Source of the DNA: Robinsoniella peoriensis
Lineage (GTDB): Bacteria > Bacillota > Clostridia > Lachnospirales > Lachnospiraceae
Assembly (NCBI RefSeq): GCF_000797495.1
Contig: NZ_JTGN01000001.1
Coordinates: 441,501 to 505,500, forward strand
Length of the DNA: 64,000 nucleotides
Direction of reading: 5' to 3'
Shown here piece after piece: positions 45,246 through 53,815 of the stretch; within the stretch, counting starts at the first letter, position 1, and each line of letters starts with the position of its first letter. Under the pieces are notes generated by a model. The model was not told the origin of the DNA. It saw nothing but the letters and a program-made list of their open reading frames with translations, and ran no database searches. The position numbers were made by a program, and so were the translations under genes.

Positions 45246-46325
45246 CTATTTTTGCCACCGGCTGACACTAAGCGCCAGCCCCATTTCCGACAGCAGGAAT
45301 AGTACGGAAGTTCCTCCATAACTGATAAACGGAAGGGTGATACCGGTATTGGGAATTGTATTTGTTACAACCGCAATGTTCAGCATAACCTGAATGGCAA
45401 TATGTCCCATAACGCCCACCGCAATCAAAGATCCGAATAAATCCTTGGCATGAGTCGCAATCACCATAAAACGCCAGATCATGACAATAAATATAATAAT
45501 CAGAATAATGGCACCTGTCAGCCCCAATTCTTCGCAGATAATAGAAAAGATCATGTCATTTTGTGCTTCCGGAACGAATCCCAGTTTCTGAATGCTCTCC
45601 CCTAATCCTCTTCCGAACAAACCTCCTGAACCAATCGCGTAAAGCCCCTGGATCGTCTGAAAACCTTTTTCAAAATTCTCCGGATTCTTCCAGATTGCAA
45701 GACGTTCCAGGCGATAGGATTCCATACTCAGAAAAATGCTGATAAATCCAATCCCAACGGCACCTATCCAGATAAACTGCAGATATTTTGGATTTGATAC
45801 AAAAATCAGAATAACCGCAATACCAAGGATAATAATAGCTGTACTTAAGTTATTCGTTCCAACCAGACCTACAATCGGGAGTACCAGACCAATAACCATA
45901 GATATCAGGAATACATTTCCCCGCTTTTTTTTCTGGCTGCTGACCATATATGCCAGAAATAATATGACCGCCAGCTTTGCAAACTCAGATGGCTGGAAAG
46001 ACAGCGGTCCAAGAGACAGCCATCTCTTTGAACCATTATAAGAATCCCCAAAGATCAGTACTGCCCCGGATAATGCCAGGGATAGCAGATAAGCATAGAA
46101 TGCAAACTTCCCGAAAATATGGTAATCCATTCTGGAAACGATCAGCATCGCCACAATGCCCAGGATTGTTGCAAATAATTGTTTTTTAAAATAATAGCCG
46201 GGATCAGCAAACTTAACCTGGCCATTATATGCGCTTGTACTATAGAGTGTTATTAAACCAAAGCAAATTAAGAAAAGCACGATTATCAGTAGTGTGTAGT
46301 CCTGTCTTTTCACACCTTGATTCAA
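45246..46325 (-). CDS. ftsW: Septal peptidoglycan polymerase FtsW
   Basis: A 359-residue SEDS protein with about ten membrane spans. Family features visible: SLGPLSFQPSEFAKLAVI, the large extracellular loop, GFVPEAQNDMIFSIICEE and the closing LPFISYGGTSVLF. It polymerises lipid II with its partner PBP (FtsI) at the septum. The start is TTG (46323-46325) with GGAGTGA upstream. It lies 19 bases after murD in an evident operon. Confidence 0.94.
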   Translation of the reverse strand: MNQGVKRQDYTLLIIVLFLICFGLITLYSTSAYNGQVKFADPGYYFKKQLFATILGIVAMLIVSRMDYHIFGKFAFYAYLLSLALSGAVLIFGDSYNGSKRWLSLGPLSFQPSEFAKLAVILFLAYMVSSQKKKRGNVFLISMVIGLVLPIVGLVGTNNLSTAIIILGIAVILIFVSNPKYLQFIWIGAVGIGFISIFLSMESYRLERLAIWKNPENFEKGFQTIQGLYAIGSGGLFGRGLGESIQKLGFVPEAQNDMIFSIICEELGLTGAIILIIIFIVMIWRFMVIATHAKDLFGSLIAVGVMGHIAIQVMLNIAVVTNTIPNTGITLPFISYGGTSVLFLLSEMGLALSVSRWQK

Positions 46326-46344
46326 ACCATCACTCCTTTTTTAA

Positions 46345-47703
46345 TTAATGAAGATGTCTTACATGCTCTTTAAAAACCCGTCCCCGCTCTTCATAATTGG
46401 GAAACATACCCCAGCTTGCACATGCCGGTGAAAGTAATACGGCATCGCCCGGATTGGCTTTTTTAGCACAGATATCAATAGCTTCTTCCAGTGAATCTGC
46501 CAGAATAATGTCATTGAAACCACATCGTTTTGCTGCATCTGCAATCTTCTCCCTAGTCTGCCCGATTAATACCAGGTAACGGACTTTTCCATCAAAAGAA
46601 TGGATCCACTCATCATAGGAAGAATTTTTATCATAGCCCCCCCCAATGAGTAATGTGGGGCGGTCCATAGCCTGAATTCCTTTCATTGCGGCATCCGGAT
46701 TCGTACCTTTTGAATCATTATAATATGCCACACCGCGAACCTTAGTCACATACTCTATTCTATGTTCCACAGCCGTAAATCTTGTTATTACATAATGAAT
46801 TTCTTCAAACGGCACTCCAAAAGCTATCGCCATTGCCACAGCTGCCATAACATTTTCATGATTATGCCTTCCGGGAAGTTTTAACTCGCTGATCTGGCAT
46901 ACCGTGATTTTATTTGTACCATCATTGTATTCAATCGCTCCATCATTTATGTAAATACCCTTATCTAGTGTACGCAGGCTGCTGAAAAATAATACCTTGC
47001 ATTTTAGCGAACTGCCAAATTCTCTTAACAGCTCATCTTCATAATTCAGGACACAGGTATCTTCTTCTCCCTGATTTAAGGTAATACTCTCTTTTACCCG
47101 GATGTATTCCTCCATGGTATGATGCCGGTCCAGATGATCCGGTGTTATATTTAAAACAGCGCTCACCTTTGGCCGGAAAGAATGTATGGTTTCCAGCTGA
47201 AAGCTGCTGATTTCCGCTACTGTTACCGCATCGGGAGTCATTTCCAGCGCAACCTGGGTATAGGGATTCCCTATATTTCCAACTACATACACTTCCTTAG
47301 CATGATACTTCATGATCTCTCCAAGCAGGCTGGTTGTAGTAGTCTTTCCATTGGTTCCCGTAATTGCAAGCACACTTCCTTTGCTGTTAACATAGGCAAG
47401 TTCTACTTCACCCCAGACTGGAATCCCGTTTTCCCTCATTTTGTTCACAAGAGGAAGATCCGTAGGTACACCCGGACTTAAAACCGCCAGATCAAGGCTT
47501 GCCATAATATCTTCCGGCAGGTCTCCGATTATAATATCCGCATTGCTGCCCATTGGCAGTCTTTCACTTATTTCTGCTTTTGTAAGTTTTGTATTTCCAT
47601 CATACAGGACTGGTTTCGCTTGTACTTTTTCCAATAATTCTACCGCACCTATACCGCTGATTCCGGTACCAAATACAAGAACTTTCTTGTCCTTTAATTC
47701 CAT
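46345..47703 (-). CDS. murD: UDP-N-acetylmuramoylalanine--D-glutamate ligase MurD
   Basis: A 452-residue Mur ligase: N-terminal Rossmann-like UDP-binding domain (VLVFGTGISGIGAVELL), central ATPase (ITGTNGKTTTTSLL P-loop; NITPDHLDRH) and C-terminal domain. It adds D-Glu to UDP-MurNAc-L-Ala. AGGAGG precedes the ATG. A 133-base gap separates it from mraY, with no promoter or terminator I can call. No murE, murF, murC or murG is found in this window. Confidence 0.95.
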   Translation of the reverse strand: MELKDKKVLVFGTGISGIGAVELLEKVQAKPVLYDGNTKLTKAEISERLPMGSNADIIIGDLPEDIMASLDLAVLSPGVPTDLPLVNKMRENGIPVWGEVELAYVNSKGSVLAITGTNGKTTTTSLLGEIMKYHAKEVYVVGNIGNPYTQVALEMTPDAVTVAEISSFQLETIHSFRPKVSAVLNITPDHLDRHHTMEEYIRVKESITLNQGEEDTCVLNYEDELLREFGSSLKCKVLFFSSLRTLDKGIYINDGAIEYNDGTNKITVCQISELKLPGRHNHENVMAAVAMAIAFGVPFEEIHYVITRFTAVEHRIEYVTKVRGVAYYNDSKGTNPDAAMKGIQAMDRPTLLIGGGYDKNSSYDEWIHSFDGKVRYLVLIGQTREKIADAAKRCGFNDIILADSLEEAIDICAKKANPGDAVLLSPACASWGMFPNYEERGRVFKEHVRHLH

Positions 47704-47836
47704 TGTAATCCTCCTAACCGGTCATTTGATTTCTCAAACCGTATGTTCTTATCTCTATCATTAATCTGCTTTTCATCTGTCTCTGTCCCCGGGTCAGTAA
47801 TAAACCAGGGAATCCATATCTGCCAGCTGATTCTCT

Positions 47837-48802
47837 TTAGGATAGTATCAGAAGCCCTACCAGACATAATAACGCTGTAACAACGGTAAATACAGCTACC
47901 ACCTGGGTTTCCGACCATCCGCATAACTCAAAATGGTGATGAATCGGAGCCATTTTGAAAAATCTCTTGCCGCCGGTCTTCTTAAAATAAGTAATCTGGA
48001 TCATAACTGAGATTACCTCTACCAGGTAAACCAATCCTACAATGATAATAATCCATGGCATCCTAAGGGCATAGGCACAGCCTGCCACAAAACCTCCCAG
48101 AGCTAACGATCCGGTATCTCCCATAAATACCTTAGCCGGATGTGCATTAAACAATAAAAATCCCAGCAGCGCCCCTACAACGGCTGCTGTGATAGGTTGT
48201 ATTCCGCCTTTATAAGCAATGGACACTACTGTAAAAAATACAGCGACCATCGTAGTAACTCCGGTAGCCAGACCATCCAGACCATCTGTAAAATTAACAC
48301 CGTTTACCGTTCCAATTACCGCAATATACACAAGGGGTATTGTAATCAGCTTAAAATCAATATAAGTTCCTTTGTCAAAAGGATTCATAATCGTAAGGCC
48401 GGATGAATCTACAATAAGAATATATGCCAGGAAAATGGTTGTAATTACAATCTGCCCCAGCATCTTCTGCCATGGAAGTAATCCGTCTGACCGTCTTAAT
48501 ACGACTTTCAGGTAATCATCTAAAAATCCGATAATACCAAATCCAAGAGTCAAAAATAAGACCGGTATGATCTGCGGATAATCCTTCACAAAAAACAAAG
48601 AAGTTGCCAGTATGCTGATTAAAATAATCAACCCTCCCATAGTAGGAGTTCCCGCCTTTTTCAAATGAGACTGGACGCCGTCTGTTCTCTCCGTCTGTCC
48701 CACTTTCAGCTTCCGTAAAAATGGAATTACAAAAGGACTAAGTGCTACACTGATGGCAAACGCCACTAGTAATGGAATAATAACTTCAGTACCAATAATC
48801 AT
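47837..48802 (-). CDS. mraY: Phospho-N-acetylmuramoyl-pentapeptide transferase MraY
   Basis: A 321-residue integral membrane enzyme with ten spans and family motifs KKAGTPTMGG, GFLDDYLKV (catalytic DD), TDGLDGLATG and the C-terminal MAPIHHHFELCGW. It makes lipid I on undecaprenyl phosphate. It has its own promoter at 48850-48878 and lies downstream of a long perfect hairpin, so it probably starts a second dcw transcription unit (mraY-murD-ftsW-murA-ftsQ). Confidence 0.96.
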   Translation of the reverse strand: MIIGTEVIIPLLVAFAISVALSPFVIPFLRKLKVGQTERTDGVQSHLKKAGTPTMGGLIILISILATSLFFVKDYPQIIPVLFLTLGFGIIGFLDDYLKVVLRRSDGLLPWQKMLGQIVITTIFLAYILIVDSSGLTIMNPFDKGTYIDFKLITIPLVYIAVIGTVNGVNFTDGLDGLATGVTTMVAVFFTVVSIAYKGGIQPITAAVVGALLGFLLFNAHPAKVFMGDTGSLALGGFVAGCAYALRMPWIIIIVGLVYLVEVISVMIQITYFKKTGGKRFFKMAPIHHHFELCGWSETQVVAVFTVVTALLCLVGLLILS

Positions 48803-48849
48803 AATACACCTCTTTAATTCTTTCGCTATTTGTAGACATACTATAGATT

Positions 48850-48878
48850 AGTATAAACTTTTTTTGGTTATTAATCAA
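48850..48878 (-). promoter_or_regulatory. Sigma-A-type promoter for mraY
   Basis: On the minus strand TTGATT (48873-48878) and TATACT (48850-48855) are 17 bases apart, inside a gap of 300 bases. Confidence 0.65.
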
Positions 48879-48976
48879 CCTTGAAATCTAAAAAACATGA
48901 TAAACTGATCTGGTTATGAAAACATGAAATTGGTGTTTTGTTGATTAATAACGCTTTGTATATTTTGGGTAGTGTC

Positions 48977-49061
48977 CGGAAAGATGGGAAGCGGGGGACC
49001 TGCATGGACTCTGTCAGTTGCCTTTGCCGTCCATGCAGGTCCCCCGCTTCCCATCTTTCCG
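48977..49061. repeat. 33-bp perfect inverted repeat with 19-base loop
   Basis: The arms 48977-49009 and 49029-49061 are exact reverse complements (left arm begins CGGAAAGATGGGAAGCGGGG). The GC-rich hairpin lies 41 bases after the SpoVD-like stop codon and upstream of the mraY promoter. On the minus strand no T tract follows, so it is not a standard intrinsic terminator, although it could block RNA decay or transcription. Confidence 0.9.
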
Positions 49062-49102
49062 AGATTCAGGTTGCCGTTACAAAGCTATCAGGCCTATACA
49101 AA

Positions 49103-50857
49103 TCACTGCGTTTCTGTCTCCGTTTCCAACTGGGATTCATCTATTGGTATTTCCAGATAAGGCAGAATATTCGCAAAAATGTCTTTAATTACAGGAGCTG
49201 CTATGGTTCCGCCATAATAAACACCCTGTGGATTATGAATGACGCAGAGTCCCAATATCTGGGGATCATTTGCCGGTGCAAATCCCAGGAATGAAGAAAT
49301 ATATTTGTTGGCACTTCTTGGAAGTGTCTCTGATGTAGCTGTTTTACCACCAATATGGTATCCTGCAATATAAGCATTTTTGCCTGAACCGCCATCAACT
49401 ACCTGCTCCAATACATAGCGCATGGTTGCCGAAGTATCTTCTGACAGGATTCTGTCTCCCAGGGGATATTGCAGTTTCTTAATCAGCGTCCCTTCTTTAT
49501 CCTTAACAGATACACCAAAATGCGGTGTAACCCGCCTGCCGCCGTTAATGATGGAACTTGCCGTTGTTGCAAGCTGCATCGGCGTAATCTGAAATGACTG
49601 CCCAAAAGAGATCGTGGCAAGTTCTACCTGCCCTACATTGTCCTTTTTATGCATGATGGTTGCTGCTTCACCGGGAAGATCAATACCGGTCTTGTTATTC
49701 AGGCCGAACTGATTGAAATATTTAAAATAATTGTCCACACCCAGCCGCAGCCCCACTTCAATAAATACCGGGTTGCAGGAGTTCATGACTCCCTGTACAA
49801 AAGTTTCTCCTCCATGGCCCGCTACTTTATGGCAGCGTATTCTTCTGTCCTCCACAATTTTATATCCGGGGCAGGAAAACTGATCCGTCAGAGAAACTAC
49901 TCCTTCTTCCAGACCTGCCGCAGCAGTAATAATTTTAAATGTGGATCCCGGTTCATAGGTATCATTAATGCACCCATTTCTCCACATCTGATTCAGGGCA
50001 TCCTGTTTCTCTTTATCTGTCATCTGTGAGGAATCTACATTTAATGTAAACGGACTGTTCAGATCAAATTCCGGAACATTAACCATAGCCACAATTTCTC
50101 CATTCCCGGGTCTCATAAGCAGTATGGATACACTGTCCGCACCTTTCTGTTCCATTACCTTCTTGGCTGCCTGCTCGACATACTGTTGTATATTGTTGTC
50201 AAGGCTGATATACAAATCATTTCCGTTAATAGGCTCCAGCCTGCTCTCTCCTGCTTCCGGCAGTTCCACTCCCCTGGCATCTGTCATCGTAAGAATTTTA
50301 CCGGGGCTGCCCTTTAAGATATCCTCGTACTTTACTTCCAGACCGATTATCCCCTGATTGTCGCTCCCTGTAAATCCCAAAACCTTGGATGCCAGGGATC
50401 CAAATGGATAATAACGTTTAAAATCCTCATCTACCTTCACTCCGGCCAGATTATATTCCCGGATCTTATCCCCAACCTCTTTTTCTACATTCGTCTTTAC
50501 ACGTTCAATAGAGCTTCTCTTCTCTACCCTTTTCCGTACCTCAGCCTCGGATAGCCCCAACTCCTTTACCAGCATGGCAATCACTTTATCCGGTTCTTTA
50601 ATCTGACTGTGAATAACAGAAATTGTACAAACAGTTTTATTTGTTGCCAGGGCAGTTCCCGTAGCATCCATAATTTCTCCTCTGGCAGCCTTAATATCTC
50701 TTTCTCTTTCGTGAAGTTCCTCCGCTTTCTGGGCATAGTAATCCGATTTAAATATCATCAGATAAACAAGGCGTCCCACCAGGGCAGCTAATACCAAAAA
50801 GCACAGGGTAAATACTACAACAATCTTCTTCTTGTGATACGTTTTAATTTTGAGCAT
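49103..50857 (-). CDS. SpoVD/FtsI-like penicillin-binding protein (class B)
   Basis: A 584-residue class B transpeptidase: short basic tail, one membrane span (about residues 12-34), dimerisation domain and transpeptidase domain with the catalytic Ser305 in YEPGSTFK, Ser360-Cys-Asn362, and a third motif reading Lys505-Thr-Ala-Thr, where most PBPs have KTGT. Two such genes in tandem are usual in clostridia; the mraY-proximal one is generally the sporulation-specific SpoVD type, hence the call. No PASTA domain is present, unlike B. subtilis SpoVD. The tail is acidic (LETETETQ). Its ribosome binding site GGGGA lies inside a terminator-like hairpin. Confidence 0.88.
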   Translation of the reverse strand: MLKIKTYHKKKIVVVFTLCFLVLAALVGRLVYLMIFKSDYYAQKAEELHERERDIKAARGEIMDATGTALATNKTVCTISVIHSQIKEPDKVIAMLVKELGLSEAEVRKRVEKRSSIERVKTNVEKEVGDKIREYNLAGVKVDEDFKRYYPFGSLASKVLGFTGSDNQGIIGLEVKYEDILKGSPGKILTMTDARGVELPEAGESRLEPINGNDLYISLDNNIQQYVEQAAKKVMEQKGADSVSILLMRPGNGEIVAMVNVPEFDLNSPFTLNVDSSQMTDKEKQDALNQMWRNGCINDTYEPGSTFKIITAAAGLEEGVVSLTDQFSCPGYKIVEDRRIRCHKVAGHGGETFVQGVMNSCNPVFIEVGLRLGVDNYFKYFNQFGLNNKTGIDLPGEAATIMHKKDNVGQVELATISFGQSFQITPMQLATTASSIINGGRRVTPHFGVSVKDKEGTLIKKLQYPLGDRILSEDTSATMRYVLEQVVDGGSGKNAYIAGYHIGGKTATSETLPRSANKYISSFLGFAPANDPQILGLCVIHNPQGVYYGGTIAAPVIKDIFANILPYLEIPIDESQLETETETQ

Positions 50858-50909
50858 AAAAATCCCCGTAGAAGTAATTAGTATAATCTATTATTACTTC
50901 TACGGGGAT
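50858..50909 (-). terminator. Terminator-like hairpin holding the SpoVD-like gene's ribosome binding site
   Basis: A perfect 17-bp stem (ATCCCCGTAGAAGTAAT, 50862-50878, with 50893-50909) is followed on the minus strand by TTTT and then immediately the ATG (50857). The Shine-Dalgarno GGGGA (50863-50867) is part of the stem. The structure could both stop transcription from ftsI and hide the start of the next gene. Confidence 0.8.
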
Positions 50910-50915
50910 ATGTCT

Positions 50916-53048
50916 TTATTGTTCAAGCTGCAGATCTTCGTTGGTCACGCCATCGTCCCAGGGATCTTCCTGAGGCTCTCCCGTGTCTTCCAAAGGTTCT
51001 ACATAATTCTGATCCGGCACTCCGTTCTGAGCAGTACCATCTGCATTCTCGCCTGTACCGTCCGTTGTACCGTCCGTCGTGCCATCCGTAGTTCCATCTG
51101 ATGTGCCGTCTGCATTTTCTCCTGTCTTCATACCCAGGGTACCACGTTCATCATCTGTAATCTCCTCCGTTGGATATATTCCCAAATAGGGAAGGATTTC
51201 TGATAAGATCTTTTTGGAAATCTCCATGGAATATCCGCCGATTTCCTGATCCTCTACGTTTGGTTCATCTACAACCGTATAAATAACCACCTGCGGATCA
51301 TCAATAGGTACCGCCCCGATAAAGGATACGATATAACGATCCTCTCCACGCGGGAGAGTCTCCGCAGTACCTGTCTTACCACCGATACGGTAGCCGGGAA
51401 TCTGCGCTTTCTGTCCGGTTCCTTCTTTTACAACGGCTTCCAGATATTCCTTTAATAAGGAAGAGTTCTTAGATGAAACCGGCTGGCTTAACAGCAGCGG
51501 ATCAATATCTTTAGCAACTCCGCCCTTTGAATCCAGTACTTGTCTTACCATGTGGGGACGATAATAGTTGCCGCCGTTTACAACGGTTGAAAACGCTGCA
51601 AATTCCTGAATCATAGAAGCGGTAAATCCCTGTCCAAATGAATTGGTTGCCAATTCAATTACATGCATGTTATTACTGTTATATAAAATACCCGCATTTT
51701 CGTTTGGCAGATCAATTCCGGTTTTCTTACCAAAATTAAATAACTCCTGATATTTAACGAAAGCATCCACTCCCATTTTATCAGCAATCTCCATCATACC
51801 AACATTACAGGAATTCTTTACTACATCACTTAAGGTTTCGTCCTGATGTCCATTCCGGTTATCACAATAAATCGGAGGTTCCGATCCATACTGCAGATAG
51901 CCATTACAATAGTAATGATCTGAATCATCTGCAAACCCGCCTTCTAAAGCGGATGCCACAACAACCGGTTTATAAGTGGAACCCAGTTCAAATGCTCCTG
52001 AAATACAGAAATTACTCCAAAGTCCATTCAGCGCTGTTACATATTCCTCATCAGACATTGCTTCGATCTGCTTTTTAGTATACCATCCATCCAGATTTTC
52101 CGGATCATTTAAATCATAAGCCTGATTGGTAGCCATTGCCAGAATTTCTCCCGTATTGGGATCTCCCACAATAACACCGGTATTTTTACTTCCATGTCCT
52201 GCAAAATCTACCCATGGGCCATCTTTATACTTATCGTCAAATTCTTTGATATATTTTTCCACAACCTGCTGGATATTTACATCAATGGTAGACACCAGGC
52301 TTTTACCATTGGTAGGTTCTACCGTGGTTCGCTGAAGCTCGGAATCTTCGTTCAGATATCCGAATTCACGTCCGTCTACTCCTCTCAATACATCGTTGTA
52401 ATAGGACTCCAGCCCAACGATACCCTCATTCAGATCATTGGAAAAACCAAGTACATTACTCGCAAGGGTGTTAAAGGGATACTTACGTATAAAATCCTCT
52501 TCAAACCAGATACCCTGCACGTTTTCCAGTTCCAGCCGTCTTTCATCACTCAGCTTGCGGTCTTCGGATAAATCTGTGTAATCCTCGTATTTCTGTTTGT
52601 CTTCCATGGACACTTCTCTTTTAATAACCTGATACTGACTGTCCTTGGTTTCCTCTGAAGTAATTATCTTGCGCACTTCCGATTCATCCACACCCAGGGT
52701 TGCTACCAGGGCGCTTATGGTTGGTTCTATAAAATCCTCATCTGCATTGATTGCAAAGCAATCCAGAACCACATTATAGACCTTCTCACTTCTTGCCAGA
52801 ATATTACCATTCCGGTCCAGAATCTCTCCCCGGCGAAATGGTATGGTTCGGCTGTCATACTGCTGCTGGGATAAAACTTTCCTGGCGTACTTATCACCGC
52901 TCTTAGCCGTAATATACGCAATCCGGACATTCAGCCCCACAAGCGCTAATAAAACTAATGCAAATATAGCCATAAGCTTTATTTGCATTTTTTTGGTAAA
53001 TATTTTTTTACTGTTTCGTTTTCTATCTCTATTTCTTTCTGATGCCAA
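50916..53048 (-). CDS. ftsI: Septal penicillin-binding protein FtsI/PBP2B type
   Basis: A 710-residue class B PBP: basic cytoplasmic tail, membrane span (about 22-46), dimerisation domain, then transpeptidase with Ser357-Thr-Tyr-Lys360, Ser413-Cys-Asn415 and Lys558-Thr-Gly-Thr561. It crosslinks septal peptidoglycan together with FtsW. From about residue 630 there is an extracellular acidic tail with DGTT repeats (residues 647-665). The start is TTG (53046-53048) behind AGGTGA; an ATG 4 bases upstream is out of frame. It lies 9 bases after ftsL and ends just before the hairpin on the SpoVD-like gene. Confidence 0.92.
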   Translation of the reverse strand: MASERNRDRKRNSKKIFTKKMQIKLMAIFALVLLALVGLNVRIAYITAKSGDKYARKVLSQQQYDSRTIPFRRGEILDRNGNILARSEKVYNVVLDCFAINADEDFIEPTISALVATLGVDESEVRKIITSEETKDSQYQVIKREVSMEDKQKYEDYTDLSEDRKLSDERRLELENVQGIWFEEDFIRKYPFNTLASNVLGFSNDLNEGIVGLESYYNDVLRGVDGREFGYLNEDSELQRTTVEPTNGKSLVSTIDVNIQQVVEKYIKEFDDKYKDGPWVDFAGHGSKNTGVIVGDPNTGEILAMATNQAYDLNDPENLDGWYTKKQIEAMSDEEYVTALNGLWSNFCISGAFELGSTYKPVVVASALEGGFADDSDHYYCNGYLQYGSEPPIYCDNRNGHQDETLSDVVKNSCNVGMMEIADKMGVDAFVKYQELFNFGKKTGIDLPNENAGILYNSNNMHVIELATNSFGQGFTASMIQEFAAFSTVVNGGNYYRPHMVRQVLDSKGGVAKDIDPLLLSQPVSSKNSSLLKEYLEAVVKEGTGQKAQIPGYRIGGKTGTAETLPRGEDRYIVSFIGAVPIDDPQVVIYTVVDEPNVEDQEIGGYSMEISKKILSEILPYLGIYPTEEITDDERGTLGMKTGENADGTSDGTTDGTTDGTTDGTGENADGTAQNGVPDQNYVEPLEDTGEPQEDPWDDGVTNEDLQLEQ
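51054..51110. repeat. 12-bp coding tandem repeat in the ftsI tail
   Basis: About four and a half copies of a 12-base unit encode DGT(S/T). Codon choice varies between units, so it is not a fresh expansion. It lies outside the catalytic domain. Confidence 0.75.
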
Positions 53049-53057
53049 TCATATCAC

Positions 53058-53585
53058 CTACTTATTGGTTGGTACATCTTCGTATTGTCTTACATAGTCT
53101 CCATCCTGACTATTATAATTAATGATTTGTCCCTCCTGGGCATATACCATGCCGAGTTCATTAATTGCAATATCTTTGATTTTTTCCAAATCAACAGATG
53201 CCATGGTTTCGTCGTATTTCGTATCATTCGCTAATTTCAAAGAACTGAGCTGGCTCTCAAGAACTGTAACATTCTTCCGATGGGCTGTATTTGCTGCCTG
53301 TAACTGTAAATAGTTCACACATACAAAAAGGGTTGCTACTGCTGCCGCCGTTAAGAATATAACATATGCAAAGTTCATTTGCAATGCTTTTTCCCGATTT
53401 TTTCTGGTTTTCTGACTAGTTGCCGGTCTTCTCTTCCGCCTCGGTTCCTGTCTTACAGGCCTGTTTTCCTGCCTGCGTGGAACTGCCTGCAGCTCTCTTG
53501 CCGTATTGCCGTCAACGTATGCTCTTGTCTGATGCTGATTTCTTCTCGCGTAACCGTGTTCCGGTCTTCTGGCTGATCTTCCCAT
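53058..53585 (-). CDS. ftsL: FtsL-like septum formation protein
   Basis: A 175-residue bitopic protein with a long, strongly basic cytoplasmic N-terminus (about residues 1-68, many Arg and Gln), one membrane span (about 70-92) and an extracellular coiled coil (QLQAANTAHRKNVTVLESQL). The place between rsmH and ftsI plus this architecture fit FtsL, which works with FtsQ and DivIC to activate FtsWI. The N-terminal tail is longer than in classical FtsL. AAGGAG precedes the ATG. Confidence 0.82.
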   Translation of the reverse strand: MGRSARRPEHGYARRNQHQTRAYVDGNTARELQAVPRRQENRPVRQEPRRKRRPATSQKTRKNREKALQMNFAYVIFLTAAAVATLFVCVNYLQLQAANTAHRKNVTVLESQLSSLKLANDTKYDETMASVDLEKIKDIAINELGMVYAQEGQIINYNSQDGDYVRQYEDVPTNK

Positions 53586-53610
53586 TTAGCTTCTCCTTAC
53601 CCCGCTGTCT

Positions 53611-53761
53611 TAGATCGTGTCTTAAAGTCATCGCACCTGTAAGGTACAATCATTTTCAAGACATACTCTAGCGTATTTTACAGTTAAACAAACTTAACCC
53701 TTTGAATAGCGCAAGCAGGCTTGTGCTAAATCAGCAGTGTGAAAGCGATGTTCTTTCACAC
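53611..53761. repeat. Cluster of three hairpins between rsmH and ftsL
   Basis: First, TAGATCGTGTCTTAAA (53611-53626) pairs imperfectly with the complement of TTTCAAGACATACTCTA near 53654-53670. Second, GCGCAAGC-AG-GCTTGTGC (53709-53726). Third, GTGTGAAAG (53737-53745) with CTTTCACAC (53753-53761). None has a T tract on the minus strand. The 230-base gap is long for adjacent dcw genes. Confidence 0.6.
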
Positions 53762-53815
53762 TTGTATCATTCGTCTCACTCTTTGTTTATGAATACAGCC
53801 TGTATCAGATCCTGA

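Noticed and set aside
47694..47924. Minus-strand open frame in the mraY-murD gap
   Set aside because: It overlaps both flanking genes in another frame and has no ribosome binding site or recognisable sequence.
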